From Caprella mutica (Eukaryota; Arthropoda; Malacostraca; Amphipoda; Caprellidae): 64,000 nt of DNA. Within the stretch, counting starts at the first letter, position 1; the number at the start of each line of letters is the position of its first letter. The notes below the pieces were generated by a model that was given only the letters and a program-made list of their open reading frames with translations, was not told the DNA's origin and made no database searches. Below, piece by piece: positions 11,341-21,437 of the stretch. The stretch covers positions 62,001 to 126,000 of the forward strand of contig CANNZV010001479.1 in assembly GCA_947561585.1 (NCBI GenBank), given 5' to 3'. Both the position numbers and the translations under genes were made by a program.

Positions 11341-12300
11341 ACAAATGTAACTCTGAGAGATATCCAAGGTGCCTTCGACAAAGTCTGGCATAACGGCATC
11401 CTATATAAACTAATTGTAAACAGCTTCCAACCATACCTCATCAAAATAATAGCCAGCTACCTCACCAATAGAAAAGCATCAATAAGAATAGAAGACTACA
11501 CCGGACCACCCTTCAACATCTCCTGTGGAGTTCCCCAAGGAGGCTGCCTATCCCCAACAATCTTCAATTTCTATACCCACGATCTTCCACCACCGATATC
11601 GTTCAACACTGAAAACATCATATATGCAGATGATGTAACCCAAATTATTAGCCATCAATCAGAACGATACCGTACAAGACTTACTAAAAACGAAATAGAA
11701 AGAATAAATAACTACGAAAACAAGTGGAAAATAAATACAAATGTAAAAAAGTTTCAAATAATTCCTCTGGAGAATAAGAGGACGGAAAAGGTCAAGATAA
11801 ACAATCAAGAAATTGACTACCACCAATCAGGAAAAGCACTAGTAGTACAAATTAATAGATCAGGCTTCATAACTCACACCACCCATAGAGTCAATGCAGC
11901 CAAAGAAACCCTCTCAAAACTCTACAGCCTCAAAAACCTGAATCAAGCAAACAAAAGAAAACTCTACCTTGCCATAACCCGAACCAAACTACTCTACTCC
12001 ACGATTCCTCTCCAAACACGCAGCAAAACTCAAATTCAAAAACTGCAAGTAATTCAAAACAAAGCTGCCCGCATCATTACAAACACAAGAAAAATAGAGC
12101 ACAAAACAAATATAGAAATTAACAATAATGCAGATTTAATCCCAATCAATATAGTACTGCATGAGAATGCAAAACAGATATGGAACAAAATCAATCTAAC
12201 AGAAAACCAGCAAATCAAACTAAGTCATTTCCCGAAAGAAAACCATTTATATCCCTCAAGTAGGCGAAAATGTGCAGAAGCAATAGCTCCCGTATTTTAA
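11341..12300 (+). pseudogene. Reverse transcriptase core and C-terminal part of ORF2
   Basis: A 319-codon open frame without any Met codon, so it escapes ATG-based ORF calling. It contains DIQGAFDKVW (first catalytic Asp region), SCGVPQGGCLSPTIFNFY and IIYADDVTQII (the YADD box), then a thumb and C-terminal region with ARIITNTRK. It stops at 12298-12300. Together with the two upstream pieces it covers nearly the whole ORF2 with only one stop and two frame changes, so the copy is moderately young. No RNase H follows the RT. Confidence 0.88.
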
Positions 12301-12607
12301 CAACCAAACCCCATCAGCCTTACTGATCAAAAGACTGATAAACTATTTTAAATCAACGGTCTGATGACCATTTTAATGTTTGTAGATTAATGAATAGAAT
12401 AATCTCACTGATTATAACTCTCAAAACAACGAGCTGAAAGCCCTTCTTTTTTAAACCCTGCCAGCGAACAATTAAGCTAATTTAATATAATGTGTACCAA
12501 ATCAGTATCACCACTCTTTTATCTCTTAACTATTTTTCTTATTTTTCTAAATCTTTTTCTTCTCTGTCCCCCTTCTATTTTAACCCACTTTGTGTCTCTC
12601 ATCTCTG
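12301..12607 (+). other. 3' UTR of the non-LTR element
   Basis: Non-coding, ending in a CT-rich stretch immediately before the duplicated target ACTTAGTCAC. No polyadenylation signal or tail repeat was found. Confidence 0.6.
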
Positions 12608-12617
12608 ACTTAGTCAC

Positions 12618-12706
12618 TCTCCAACTGCTCAAGTTCCAGTCAACACCTCTTAGGCCTCGCTCCGCTCTATGCACTGGCCGACTAACTGACTCCGTCCTCC
12701 AGCCTA
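12618..12706 (+). repeat. 5' LTR, fragment 2
   Basis: Matches 3' LTR segments 20641-20674 and 21116-21169 (CCAACTGCTC, CAACACCTCTTAGGCCTCGC, GCACTGGCCGACTA). The MITE of the 3' LTR is absent here, which proves that it is an insertion. It ends in GTCCTCCAGCCTA, the target of the next element. Confidence 0.88.
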
Positions 12707-12814
12707 TTATTATTATAATTGAGAGGATCCCCGCACGCCGTTGTGAAAGCGGGTGAGCACTCAGGCCGCAGGTGGGCCCATCTGTACTAAATCCCCATCG
12801 AACCGATCTAGAGA

Positions 12815-13377
12815 CTAGTCGTTGAAATCCTCCAGCCTCCCAATTCTTTCAAGAAAGGTAGAAAGATGCGAGAAGCTGAAAGTCCTACTAATTCTGTGGA
12901 GGTCCGTTAGAAATCCATCCAAAGTAAAGTCCCTAGTCCTGTGATAAGAAGGGCATTCTTCAACAATATGAGTCCTTGTCTCTGGGGCAAGATCACATCG
13001 TCGGCAAGTGTCATTGGTCCATTTTCCAGTAATCCTGTTATGGGATCCAAAGTTTCCGTGCCCTGTTAAAATTTGTAGGGTAAGACGAAGTTTCCTTCGA
13101 GTCAACGACAAGAGTCTCAGACAGCCTCTCCTATCCAGAGGCTGCTTGAAGAGCTCTTTGGTCTGTCTACAAGAAGATAGGTTGGCCCATCTTCTTTTGG
13201 AATTATCCGCAATCCACCGGTAAACTGAAAGTTTACATGCACTGTATGACACTGGCAGAAAGGGTTCGGGTCCTCCACATGAGGTCTTAGCTGCTTCCTT
13301 AGCTAAGAAATCGGTGGTTTCGTTACCAATGGTACCAACGTGAGCCTTAACCCACTGAAGAGTGACATCAGCCAGCT
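12815..13377 (-). pseudogene. ORF2 C-terminus: end of RNase H plus Cys/His motif
   Basis: The upstream part reads WVKAHVGTIGNE, the last conserved block of retroelement RNase H. From about 13252 the frame continues into a C-terminal region with NDTCRRCDLAPETRTH and VEECPSY, a CCHC-like arrangement found at the end of ORF2 in R1/I/LOA-type elements. A TAG near 13377 separates it from the rest of the RNase H. Confidence 0.8.
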
Positions 13378-13735
13378 ACCCCAAAGAGTTCAGGGCATTT
13401 ACACATCGGTTTACCGTTTGGCTCCTGGTCCTCAAACTAGCCACGGCTTTGATTGCCGCTTGGCTATCTGAGTGTATGATAACTCTCTCCACATCAGGTT
13501 CCCCGGAAACGATGCTGGTCAGTCACTCTGCTGCCAGAGTGATCGCCAATATCTCCGCCTGGAAAACGGAGGAGTAATAACCTAGATATACAACTAGGTC
13601 AGTTTCATTCCTACCAGGAAAGTGTACTCCTGCACCTGTTCTGCCAGATTCAAGCTTAGAGCCATCTGTAAAACAGGCCACAGTCGAATCTTCCACTGTG
13701 TGGTCGGGGGCCACAGTACTCGTCTTAAATCTCAT
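13378..13735 (-). pseudogene. RNase H domain of ORF2
   Basis: CFTDGSKLESGRTGAGV holds the first catalytic Asp, SVFQAEILAI the Glu, and, after a frame change near 13523, IIHSDSQAAIKA the second Asp. In the family this domain degrades the RNA template during target-primed reverse transcription. The frame break makes this copy inactive. Confidence 0.82.
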
Positions 13736-13805
13736 TTGTAGATTTAACCGAGGGCTGCATAGGTCTCTCGGAAAGGCTAGAACAGGTAGGTCCCTAGAGT
13801 TCCTG

Positions 13806-14105
13806 TCACACTAATTCACATGGCTCTGATGAGCCAAAGTGTCTTTGATGTAACCCTCCCTCCACAAACTCGCCTGCTTCAACCGATAAGAACCTGACAC
13901 CGCTGTCCCTTTGAGAAAGAAAGTCAGAGGTGGCAGGCCAAGGAGCATCTCTAGTGCGGCTCCAGGATAGGCCGATGAAATGGCAATACAAGCCTTCCGC
14001 TGCAGTGTGGACAGCTTTAGGTCGCATGTTCGAGTCTCCAGCCCTGCCGCCCAAACCGTAACAGCGTAGCTCATAATAGGTCAAATCATGGTGGTGAAAA
14101 TCCAC
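13806..14105 (-). pseudogene. Thumb/connection segment of ORF2
   Basis: The frame 13811-14074 starts SYAVTVWAAG, matching the usual YG..VW block after the RT, followed by LQRKACIAISSAYPGA, typical of the region between RT and RNase H. Out of frame with the RT core. Confidence 0.7.
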
Positions 14106-14215
14106 ATCATGACCTTTGGAGAAAGCCCCCAGGTCTGTCCAACTGCTCGCCTACACAGTAGGAGGCATCTATTGGCTTTAGCAGACTTGTCAACTATATG
14201 GGGGATCCAGCTCAG

Positions 14216-15280
14216 CTATGAGTCCAGGGTCACTCCGAGGTAAGTTACTCTGTCCACAAGCCAAATTTCTTGTCCCATAAGTCTTAGGGGGCAATACTTC
14301 CATTTGCGTTTCCATGTAAACATAGTAGCAAAAGCTTTATTGCTGCATAAAGATAGTCCAGATTCTCTGGCCCATTCCTCAACAGTCGTCAAACCTTCCT
14401 GAACTCGATCACTAATAGTAAAGGAGTCTATTCCAGTTGATAGCAGGAGTACATCATCAGCGTAAGCCTTTGCATAAACTCCAGAAACATTAGTCAGTTT
14501 CCTGAGAAGTTCACTCATCACCAGATTGAATAAGAGTGGTGAGAGAACTCCTCCTTGTGGTGTACCCCTAGTCAAACGAACCGACATGCTATAATCACCA
14601 AGAGTTGCTGTGACCCTTTGGCTCATCAGCATCCCCATGATCGAAGTGACCAGGTGTATCTCTATTCCAGCATTGAATAATGCGGACCTTATAGCCACCA
14701 GAGAGACGTTGCTACAGGCACCTTCAATATCCAAAAACAGGGAAAGGGCTAGTTGTTTGTTCAACACTGCTTTTTCAAGCTTTTGAACAACAGCATGCAG
14801 GGCTGCATCGGTAGAGTGGTCCTGTTTGAAAGCAAACAGGTTCAAGTGCATTTTTGGGTTGAGTCCGCCAATGCACTCAATCAGGTGCCAGTAGACCAGT
14901 CTCTCCAAAACTTTCAGGAAGAAAGAGGTCAAAGTGATCGGTCTAAAGGACTAAGCCTTCAGATACGAGGGTTTCCTGGGTTTCGGGATAAAGGCAGCCC
15001 TCGCGTTGCACCAGGTATCAGGAACAAGACTCAGGCAGAGACTAGCTCGGAAAAGTCAAACCAGAATCTCACCCAAGGCATGACCCGCCCTCTGGAGCAT
15101 AACAGGACTGACCATATCCCCACCAGGTGATTTATAACTGTCAAAAGAACTGATAGACTTAGCAATTCTCTCCTCTGTAATGAAGTGAGCAGATTGCCGG
15201 TCGCACCAGCTCAATTTTGGCAGGGTAAAGGGTGAGTCATGGTCTATCCTTACACTACCGGGATAGTGCACGGATATCAT
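14216..15280 (-). pseudogene. Reverse transcriptase domain of ORF2
   Basis: The N-terminal piece at 15056-15280 has ISSFDSYKSPGGDMVSPVML. After a frame break the main piece 14216-14932 (238 aa) carries KQDHSTDAALHAV, FLDIEGACSNVS (usual AFDNV altered), TRGTPQGGVLSPLLFNLVM and AYADDVLLL. The YADD catalytic box is intact. The style of the motifs is that of I/LOA/R1-group elements. The copy is broken between the two pieces. Confidence 0.88.
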
Positions 15281-15586
15281 GAACTCTAGGGTCTCGCTGG
15301 AGCTAGAAGTGTACTTACCGTCAGTTTTCTGTAAAACGTCCAGTTGTACCTTCTTTACTCCTTTGAGTAACTTACTGATTCTGTTAGAATCGTGTATGTT
15401 TTCGTAGCTGTTTCAGAAGTTTCGCCAGGAACTCCTTTTAGCTCTACGAATCATAGATTTATATGCACGCTTGAGTCTACGGTAATTGTCCCAAGCACTC
15501 TGAGCATCCGTGTTGGATGCTCTGTTCCAAGCGGATTTGATCCGCCTCCTCCAGGCCGCCAGTTCCATGGTCCACCAATAGTTGGT

Positions 15587-16460
15587 TTACCTACGGGAAC
15601 TTACAGCTCTTAGAGGGCAGGTCTCGTCCAGAGCGGAAGTAAGTGCCGAGGTTACCGCTGAAGCGGCGTTGTCAAGTTCCTCAGGGGTACTGAGTTCACC
15701 TGGTACACTTTCAATCAAATTATTTTGACTGACTAATTCGTATTGTTTCCAATCGGTACGTTTAATATTCCTACTCACCTTAGTGACGCAGTTATACTCC
15801 ACCAGATTGAAGCGGATGCATCTATGGTCCATCAGGGATGGAGCGCCGTCAACCCGCCAGTCCGATATCTCGTCCGCTATGCTCAGAGAGGCCAGCGTTA
15901 GGTCCAGGACTTCCTTTCTATTCTGTACAACAAAGGTTGGTTCGTGCCCCCGGTTACATATCTCCAAATTTGTTGAGACTAGGTAATCCCATAGGGCTTC
16001 CCCTCTCTCGTTATCATTAGAGCTATTCCATATAATATTATGTGCATTAGCATCACATCCTATAAGGAGTGCGATGTTACTATACTCACAATGTTGGATG
16101 AGACTCCTAACCTGCATGGATGGCGGGGGGTCATCCGAATCACCTGGCATGTACACAGAGGAGCACCAGACAGTGCCAATACTGCATTCCATAGCAACAG
16201 TGACCATATCATTGTCGGTGCAACCAGGAACAGACCATACGTTCAAGGATGAAGACACTACAATGACTGCTCTGTTACGCAAGTTATCACCCGCAGGTGC
16301 TAGGAAGACCATGGACCCCGAAGGGTTGATAGTGGCTAAGCCACCAAAAGTTTATGGCTCCTAAATAAGAGCCATGAACGCTGCATCGTGTTCCAGCTTC
16401 CTCTGCAATTCAACAGAGGCACTGTAACATCGGTGCATGTTCAACTGCCATCCATGGACA
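15587..16460 (-). pseudogene. AP-type endonuclease domain of ORF2
   Basis: The main frame 15587-16312 (241 aa) shows LLIGCDANAHNIIW, NERGEALWDYL, ICNRGHEPTFV, LDLTLASLSIADEISDW and MDHRCIRF, the D-N and terminal D-H motifs of the nicking endonuclease. The N-terminal strand (LNMHRCYSA and ELQRKLE) lies upstream at about 16380-16460 and is cut off by a TAG and TAA near 16365. The arrangement fits the first ~220 residues of ORF2. Confidence 0.82.
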
Positions 16461-16516
16461 ACAACCATGATGGAAGGAAAGGGTCTAGCCCTGGATCGAG
16501 GATCCAGAGACAAGAT

Positions 16517-17202
16517 TCAGACTGCTAGGACCCGGCTTCTCACCCACGACTGCCGATGATACGAGACCAGACGGGTTGCCAGTAGAAGAGATGATTCCTC
16601 AGCACCTACAGACGGGTCTGCAGGTGAAGTGGAAACCACCATACCAGAGACAGCTCCTCCATCACTGTTGGCCGGGGCTTTCAGTGCTGGGGGCGGAGCT
16701 CCAGGCGTTCGATGTCTGAACTCCAATCTGCTCATGCCACAGAATAGTCGCATCTGCAGAGCCTTCAGCCGTTGAAAAGTATCCTCCTCAACGGAAAAGA
16801 CGCAGACGCGCCCAGGCATATGGCCCTGGCCAGTTGGTGGCGCCTCAGTGGTGAGGTGCAGACCTGCCACACGTAGGTTCGTGTTGGACGCCTTCAAGAG
16901 CAGAAGGAGATCCTTCCTGCTTTTGGACACATCCGACGGAACCCACGCGGTACATCTCTTAGTAGGTGGCAACTCACCCGGCCCCATAATCCAGTAACCC
17001 TTATGGGATCCGGGTCCTGGAACCAGCTTCTTTGCGTCCTCCTTCACCCACCCAAGTGAACGTTCGTCCGAGCAGATTTCCCGTACTTGGCCATTGTGGT
17101 GAGTATACAGCTCTCTACCTGGTCGGGCCACTCAGGTTTATTACGTGCTCGGTCAAGTACTCTTTTGTTTAGAGCCCTTTTCACGTGCACAAACTCTTCC
17201 AT
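16517..17202 (-). pseudogene. ORF1 (Gag-like, DUF4780-type) of the non-LTR element
   Basis: A start ATG at 17202-17200 opens a frame reading MEEFVHVKRALNKRVL; after about 50 codons the coding trend shifts to the frame 16517-17131 (204 aa). That part has CTAWVPSDVSKSRKDLLLLL, NTNLRVAGLHL, VCVFSVEEDTFQRL and a final FCGMSRLEFR. This is the pattern of the DUF4780-like ORF1 seen in insect non-LTR elements, thought to be an RNA-binding coat protein. The tail (Ala/Pro/Ser-rich) is not conserved. Confidence 0.65.
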
Positions 17203-17241
17203 AGTAAGCGGCTCATCACCGGAGGTGGGTCCTCCAGCCTA

Positions 17242-17517
17242 GCACCGCCCACTCACTGTGATTTGCTACCAGAGTGATCCTGACGAGGAGTCTTGCCGCA
17301 ACTGCCCTGACGTTGCCACTCCAGCGCTAAGAGCTATATCAGAACTTGCCTATTTTATGTACCTATGTACACATAACCTTGTGTATGAGATTGATAACTA
17401 ATACTAGATAGGCATTATATTACCCTGGTTGTGTCACTTCGTTTGTCCTACCTAGCTGCTCCTCATAGCTCTAACCCTCTGGGTTGTCCAAAGCTTGCCG
17501 GGGAGCTAGTTACTAGA
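17242..17517 (+). repeat. 5' LTR, fragment 3 (3' part)
   Basis: Aligns with 21170-21437 through GCACCGCCCACTCACTGT, GACGAGGAGTCTTGCCGCAA and GCTCCTCATAGCTCTAACCC. It differs from the 3' copy by two short indels and about a dozen substitutions. Ends in TTACTAGA. Confidence 0.92.
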
Positions 17518-17518
17518 G

Positions 17519-17530
17519 TGGTGACCTGCA
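17519..17530 (+). promoter_or_regulatory. Candidate tRNA primer-binding site
   Basis: One base after the LTR end the sequence is TGGTGACCTGCAG. The first eight bases complement a tRNA 3' end of GGUCACCA, as in tRNA-Trp, the primer reported for CsRn1-type elements. Complementarity beyond eight bases is poor, so the site is probably decayed. Confidence 0.5.
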
Positions 17531-17551
17531 GAGTGAGACACAGACTCCAGC

Positions 17552-18391
17552 ATGGCCCCTTCAATCATGCTACCACCATATGATGATATTATCGCCCACT
17601 GGCTACTTTTGGTGGAAGCCACATTCACCAACGCCACGGCAGAAGTAGACGATCAGCAGAAGTTTGGCCTACTCTTAGATAACCTCCCCACATCCAAGGT
17701 CAAAGATGTGGAAAGTTTCCTCACCAACCCTCCACGCACAGAGAAGTGCAAGGCATTGATCAAAGCCTTGAAGAAAAAGATTCCACTGCAAGGGGACGAC
17801 GAAACCTTCAGGGAACTGCTCTCCAGGCAGCTGGGTGACATGGAACCATCAGCGTTGATGCACAGAATGCAGAGCATCAATGCCCAGAGGATGGCCAAGC
17901 TGCCCAATCAGGTTATTAGATCCCTTCACCTTCAGAAGCTTTCCTCTCCCCTGCAGTCCCTGATAGAGACACCCAGCGGAGCGATGACTGACGAGGAATA
18001 CGCGGAACTGGCGGACAGGGTACTTCAAAGAGAAGCATCAGCTCTTGCCAACCAGCGAGAGTTCCTGCCCACCCCTCTTGGACAGGTGTGTGCTGTGAGC
18101 AAGCCTCGGAGCAATGCGGACTTGGAGGCTCAGATCAGGGACTTGCGGAATCAAGTTGCTGCGCTTCGGGGCCGGCTAAAGTCATCAACCTCTCAAGAGA
18201 CCAACTCACGGCATCGTCCCTCAACCCAAGGAAATTTGTGCTTTTACCATCCCGTTTCGGTAACAATGCTCGAAACTGCGAGCAGCCCTGCTCTTTCCAG
18301 GAAAACGCCAACAACGGGAGATGATTGCTACCACCAATCATCCCGCTCACCTTCCCAGACGTTTCAAACTCGTCACTCACAGTCCGGCTAG
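17552..18391 (+). pseudogene. Gag of the CsRn1-type element
   Basis: 279-codon ORF starting 35 bp after the LTR. The N-terminal half is a helical capsid-like region (DQQKFGLLLDNLP, FRELLSRQLGDMEPSALMHR, QVIRSLHLQKL). The C-terminal half has a coiled stretch (DLEAQIRDLRNQVAALRGRL). The signature Cys/His motif of the clade is split near 18250: CFYH lies in this frame and RFGNNARNCEQPCSFQEN in the +1-shifted frame 18088-18324. The last ~45 residues of the present ORF are therefore out of frame. Gag would package the RNA in cytoplasmic particles. Confidence 0.85.
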
Positions 18392-18758
18392 TGCGCTGAT
18401 GTTTGTGACGGATCTCCGCAGCAGGAGAAAGTTCCTGGTGGACACTGGATCTTCGGTCTCCATCCTGCCGGCGGGGGCCTTCGAAAAGAAAACTCTTCAA
18501 CCGTCCTTCAATCTTCTCGCTGCTAACGACAGCACCATTGGGACATACGGTACAATTTTCACTTCTGTTACCTTGTATAGCCGCCTGGAGCTGCAATGGA
18601 AGTTCATAGTGGCAGACGTCGCTGAAGCAATACTGGGTATGGACTTCCTACACAAGAATGGATTCCACCTTGACCTAAAACTTGGTCCCCAAGGATTCCC
18701 CAGATGCAGCCAAGTGGAGGTTATGCGGAGACTACAGGAGGCTGAATGCGAAAACTAG
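18321..18758 (+). pseudogene. Aspartic protease, with a deletion into RT
   Basis: Retropepsin motifs are clear: KFLVDTGSSVSILPAG with the catalytic DTGS, and AILGMDFLHKNG as the second conserved block. From about 18680 the sequence switches abruptly to RT sequence in a different frame ([19 protein letters not shown] at about 18715-18770), so the protease-RT connector and the first part of RT are deleted. The final residues of this ORF are RT DNA read out of frame. Confidence 0.85.
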
Positions 18759-19351
18759 GCCTGACAAGTACACAATCCCCCACATGCAAGAGTTTCACTA
18801 GGGCCATCATGACAGGACCATCTTTTCCAAAATTGATCTCATCCGTGATCAGGGAGATCACGGGTATCACTAGATACCCGTGGCTCGAGATGATGTGGAG
18901 AAGACTGCAGTGATAACTCCTTTCGGTCTGTTTGAATATGTGAAGATGTCATTTGGCCAAAATAAACGCCGCGCAGACGATGCAGAGATTCATGGACAAC
19001 ATCACCAGGGACCTGCCGTTTGTGACAGTCTACATCGATGACATACTAATCGCTTCGTCTACAGCAAAGGAGCACGAGCATCACCTACGACTACTGTTTG
19101 AGAGGCTTCGCAAACATGGCCTGAGGATCCACCCCGCCAAATTTCTTCTGGGTGTCAACCAACTGGATTTCCTGGGACACCGCATTTCCACCTCAGGCAT
19201 AAGTGCCCTGCCACAAAAGGTGGAACACATGATCAAGTTCCCTCTCCCAGATACCGTGAAGAAGATGAGGCAATTCCTGGGAGTAGTGGACTACACTATA
19301 GAAGATTCCTCCCCGCAGCTGCTAGCAAGTTGCAACTACTCACAGACATGA
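18683..19351 (+). pseudogene. Reverse transcriptase of the CsRn1-type element
   Basis: Begins with the [10 protein letters not shown] and PDKYTIPH motifs, has stops near 18800 and 18873, then TIFSKIDLI, KTAVITPFGLFEYVKM, and the frame 18953-19351 with AAQTMQRFMD and VYIDDILIAS (YIDD catalytic box), LDFLGHRIS and KMRQFLGVV. About 30 bases around 18845-18880 look like a local duplication (GATCAGGGAGATCACGGG). Confidence 0.88.
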
Positions 19352-19800
19352 CCAAGGGCTGTTCCAGGAACTCTGGTAGGAAGCTCCAGTGGTTTGACGA
19401 GGCGCACAACACCTTCGGGGGTATCAAAGAGGAGATGACGAACTTCATATCGTTGGTCCACCCATTTCCCAATGCCCCGACCAGCCCAGCAACTGACGCG
19501 TCAGCCACAGCTGTGGGGGCAGTGCTTCAACAGGAAATCAACGGAAAAACTGTACCCATCGCTTTCTTTTCGAAAGAATTGAACCCGGCTCAACAGCGCT
19601 ACAGCACGTACGACAGAGAACTGATCGCAATATTCCTGGCGATTAGACATTTCTCATAGTTCTTGGACGGTCGTACTTTCACAGTGCTGACTGATCATCG
19701 CCTTCTCACCAGTGCTATGACCACCAATTCCTAGACACTCTCTCCACGTCTGACCAGACAGCTTGCCTTCATCACCCAGTATGACTGCCAAATAGACCAC
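19330..19800 (+). pseudogene. RNase H of the CsRn1-type element
   Basis: 19330-19659 carries the connection domain and RNase H start: TDASATAVGAVLQQ, PIAFFSKELNPAQQRYSTYDREL and AIFLAIRHF. A TAG at 19657-19659 interrupts. Beyond it TVLTDHRLL continues in frame and a second stop follows near 19731. The DAS and YDREL residues are kept. Confidence 0.85.
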
Positions 19801-20570
19801 GTGAGAGGAGAAGAAAATAGCGTGGCAGATGCTCTGTCCCGGTCTGTTTTTAGTCTCCGTCTGGAGAATCCTGTAACCAACTACGAGGAGATCGCTACCA
19901 GCCAGGCAACTAGCACGGAGCTGGAGTTATTCCTTAACCTATTTAAGAAGAGCGCATTGAAACTGAGGCCGTGCAGCTGCAGAGTTCCAGTATGTTGTGG
20001 TGCGATGTGTCCCTTCATTCCGGTCGAACAGAGGCTCATGATATTCAACCGATTCCACTCAATGAGTCATCCTGGCATCAGAGCAACCCAGAGACTCCTT
20101 AAACGACGGGTTGTTTGGCCAGGAATGAGCAAGATCATCAGAGACTGGAAAAGAACCTGCGCTGCTTGCCAACGTTGCAAGGTAATCACACATGTCCGTA
20201 GTCCTCCCGGGGCCCTCCCAGTCCCCAGCTGCAGATTTGAGACTGTGCACGTGGACATCGTCGGACCCTTACCCCCTTCTCGTGGACAGCGCTACATGTT
20301 GACCTGCATCGACAGGTTCAGTCGATGGGTCGAGGCAATCCCCATGCAAGACTCTACGGCTGAAACTACTCTGAAATCAATTTTGGCTGGTTGGGTAGCA
20401 CGTTTCGGAGATCCTGTGAACATCATCACGGACCGCAGGGTGCAGTTTGAGTCTGCTCTCTGGGGAGAGGCATTGAAGACTCTTGGGACGAAGAGGAGTC
20501 GAACAACCAGCTACCATCCACAATCCAACGGTCTCGATGAACGAGTGCACAGGCTTCATTCACCACTTAT
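19801..20570 (+). pseudogene. Integrase, C-terminally deleted
   Basis: Starts after RGEENSVADALSR, the usual RNase H-integrase junction. The zinc finger is present (FHSMSHPGIRATQRLL then CAACQRCK). The core has VHVDIVGPLP (first Asp), IITDRRVQFES (second Asp; the usual Gly after TDR is Arg) and SYHPQSNGLDERVHR (Glu). Directly after this the sequence becomes LTR, so the C-terminal domain, the polypurine tract and the first ~17 bases of the 3' LTR are deleted. The codons up to 20595 are LTR read in frame. Confidence 0.9.
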
Positions 20571-21437
20571 GTCACGGTTTACCCGTGACGTATAGTGACC
20601 GAGGTTATAAAAGGTCCAGCTTAAGACTTACTTAGTCACTGTCCAACTGCTCTCGTTCCAGTCAACACCTCTTATGGGGCCTTTACACGAGCACTGGTCA
20701 GTGCCACTATTCATCACACTTTTTCAACCAAACTGCCCACCAAATAGCTCAGCGCCTTTACACGAGCAGAATGTGCTTTGGTGGGCACTGAAACTTTAGT
20801 ATCATGGTTATAGCATCTAATATGCTATTAAACGCTCTTAGCGTTCTATCTTTATAATCTTTTGATTTTATTTTCCATATGCATTGGTGCCAATGAAATG
20901 GGTCGTTGATTGTATAGTCCACTCCATGAAATTAAGTGGCGTAGACATCCTACTGACAGACAGTGGCACTTTGTGGTGAGCGTTCGCTCCCAGAGCGATA
21001 GCTTGGTCACCACCAAGTTTTGCAAAGAAGGTGTGGCAAGTAGCAAAATGGGCGTGGCATAGAACAGTGTCACCACAAAGTGGCACTGATCACTTATCGT
21101 GTAAAGGCCCCTTTAGGCCTCGCTCCGCTCTATGCACTGGCCGACTAGCTTTTCCGCCCTCCAGCCTAGCACCGCCCACTCACTGTTATTAGCTACCAGA
21201 GTGGTCCTGACGAGGAGTCTTGCCGCAACTGCCTTGACGTTGCCACTCCAGCGTTAAGAGCTATACTAGAACTTGCCTATTTTATGTACCTATGTATAAC
21301 CTTGTGTATGAGATTGATAACTAATAGATTGGCATTATATTACCCTGGTCATTTCACTTCGTTTATCCTACCTAGCTGCTCCTCATAGCTCTAACCCTCT
21401 GGGTTGTCCAAAGCTTGACGGGGAGCTAGTTACTAGA
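20554..21437 (+). repeat. 3' LTR with MITE insertion
   Basis: LTR sequence is 20554-20674 plus 21116-21437 (443 bp). It lacks about the first 17 bases. TATAAAAG at 20606-20613 is the LTR TATA box. It ends ACTAGA, followed by the AGCT duplication. Confidence 0.92.
20675..21112. mobile_element. PIF/Harbinger-like MITE in the 3' LTR
   Basis: A 438-bp insertion absent from the 5' LTR (compare 12650-12656). It is flanked by TTA at 20672-20674 and 21113-21115. Termini are GGGGCCTTTACACGA and its exact complement, extended by CAGTGCCACT on both sides into an imperfect ~38-bp TIR. A further GCCTTTACACGAGCAGAA copy lies inside near 20756. The 3-bp TTA duplication and GGG-start ends fit PIF/Harbinger. 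No transposase is encoded. Confidence 0.85.

Larger units (their letters stand above)
9666..12607 (+). mobile_element. Non-LTR retrotransposon inserted in the 5' LTR
   Basis: Flanked by ACTTAGTCAC at 9656-9665 and 12608-12617, a 10-bp target duplication. The uninterrupted site is seen in the 3' LTR near 20630. It encodes an AP-type endonuclease and a reverse transcriptase but no RNase H, fitting a Jockey/I-group element. ORF1 is missing and ORF2 begins only 25 bp after the 5' boundary, so the copy is 5' truncated. No poly(A) or simple-repeat tail is visible at 12607; the 3' region is pyrimidine-rich. Confidence 0.88.
12707..17228 (-). mobile_element. RNase H-bearing non-LTR retrotransposon (I/LOA group), near full length
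   Basis: Minus-strand element flanked by GTCCTCCAGCCTA at 12694-12706 and 17229-17241 (13-bp target duplication; the 3' LTR shows the empty site with one mismatch). The 3' end, read on the minus strand, finishes in a TAA-type tail (complement of TTATTATTATAA at 12707-12718), as in I elements. In order it encodes ORF1, AP endonuclease, RT, RNase H and a C-terminal Cys/His segment. RNase H together with endonuclease points to the I or LOA clade; a tree would be needed to choose. Confidence 0.9.

Noticed and set aside
13008..13577. Plus-strand ORFs across the non-LTR element
   Set aside because: Shadows of the minus-strand RNase H and C-terminal ORF2 sequence.
20059..20559. Minus-strand ORFs under the integrase
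   Set aside because: Shadows of the plus-strand integrase with no motifs of their own.
20871..21086. Minus-strand ORFs of 72-74 aa in the 3' LTR region
   Set aside because: They lie within the non-coding Harbinger-like MITE and show no domain.
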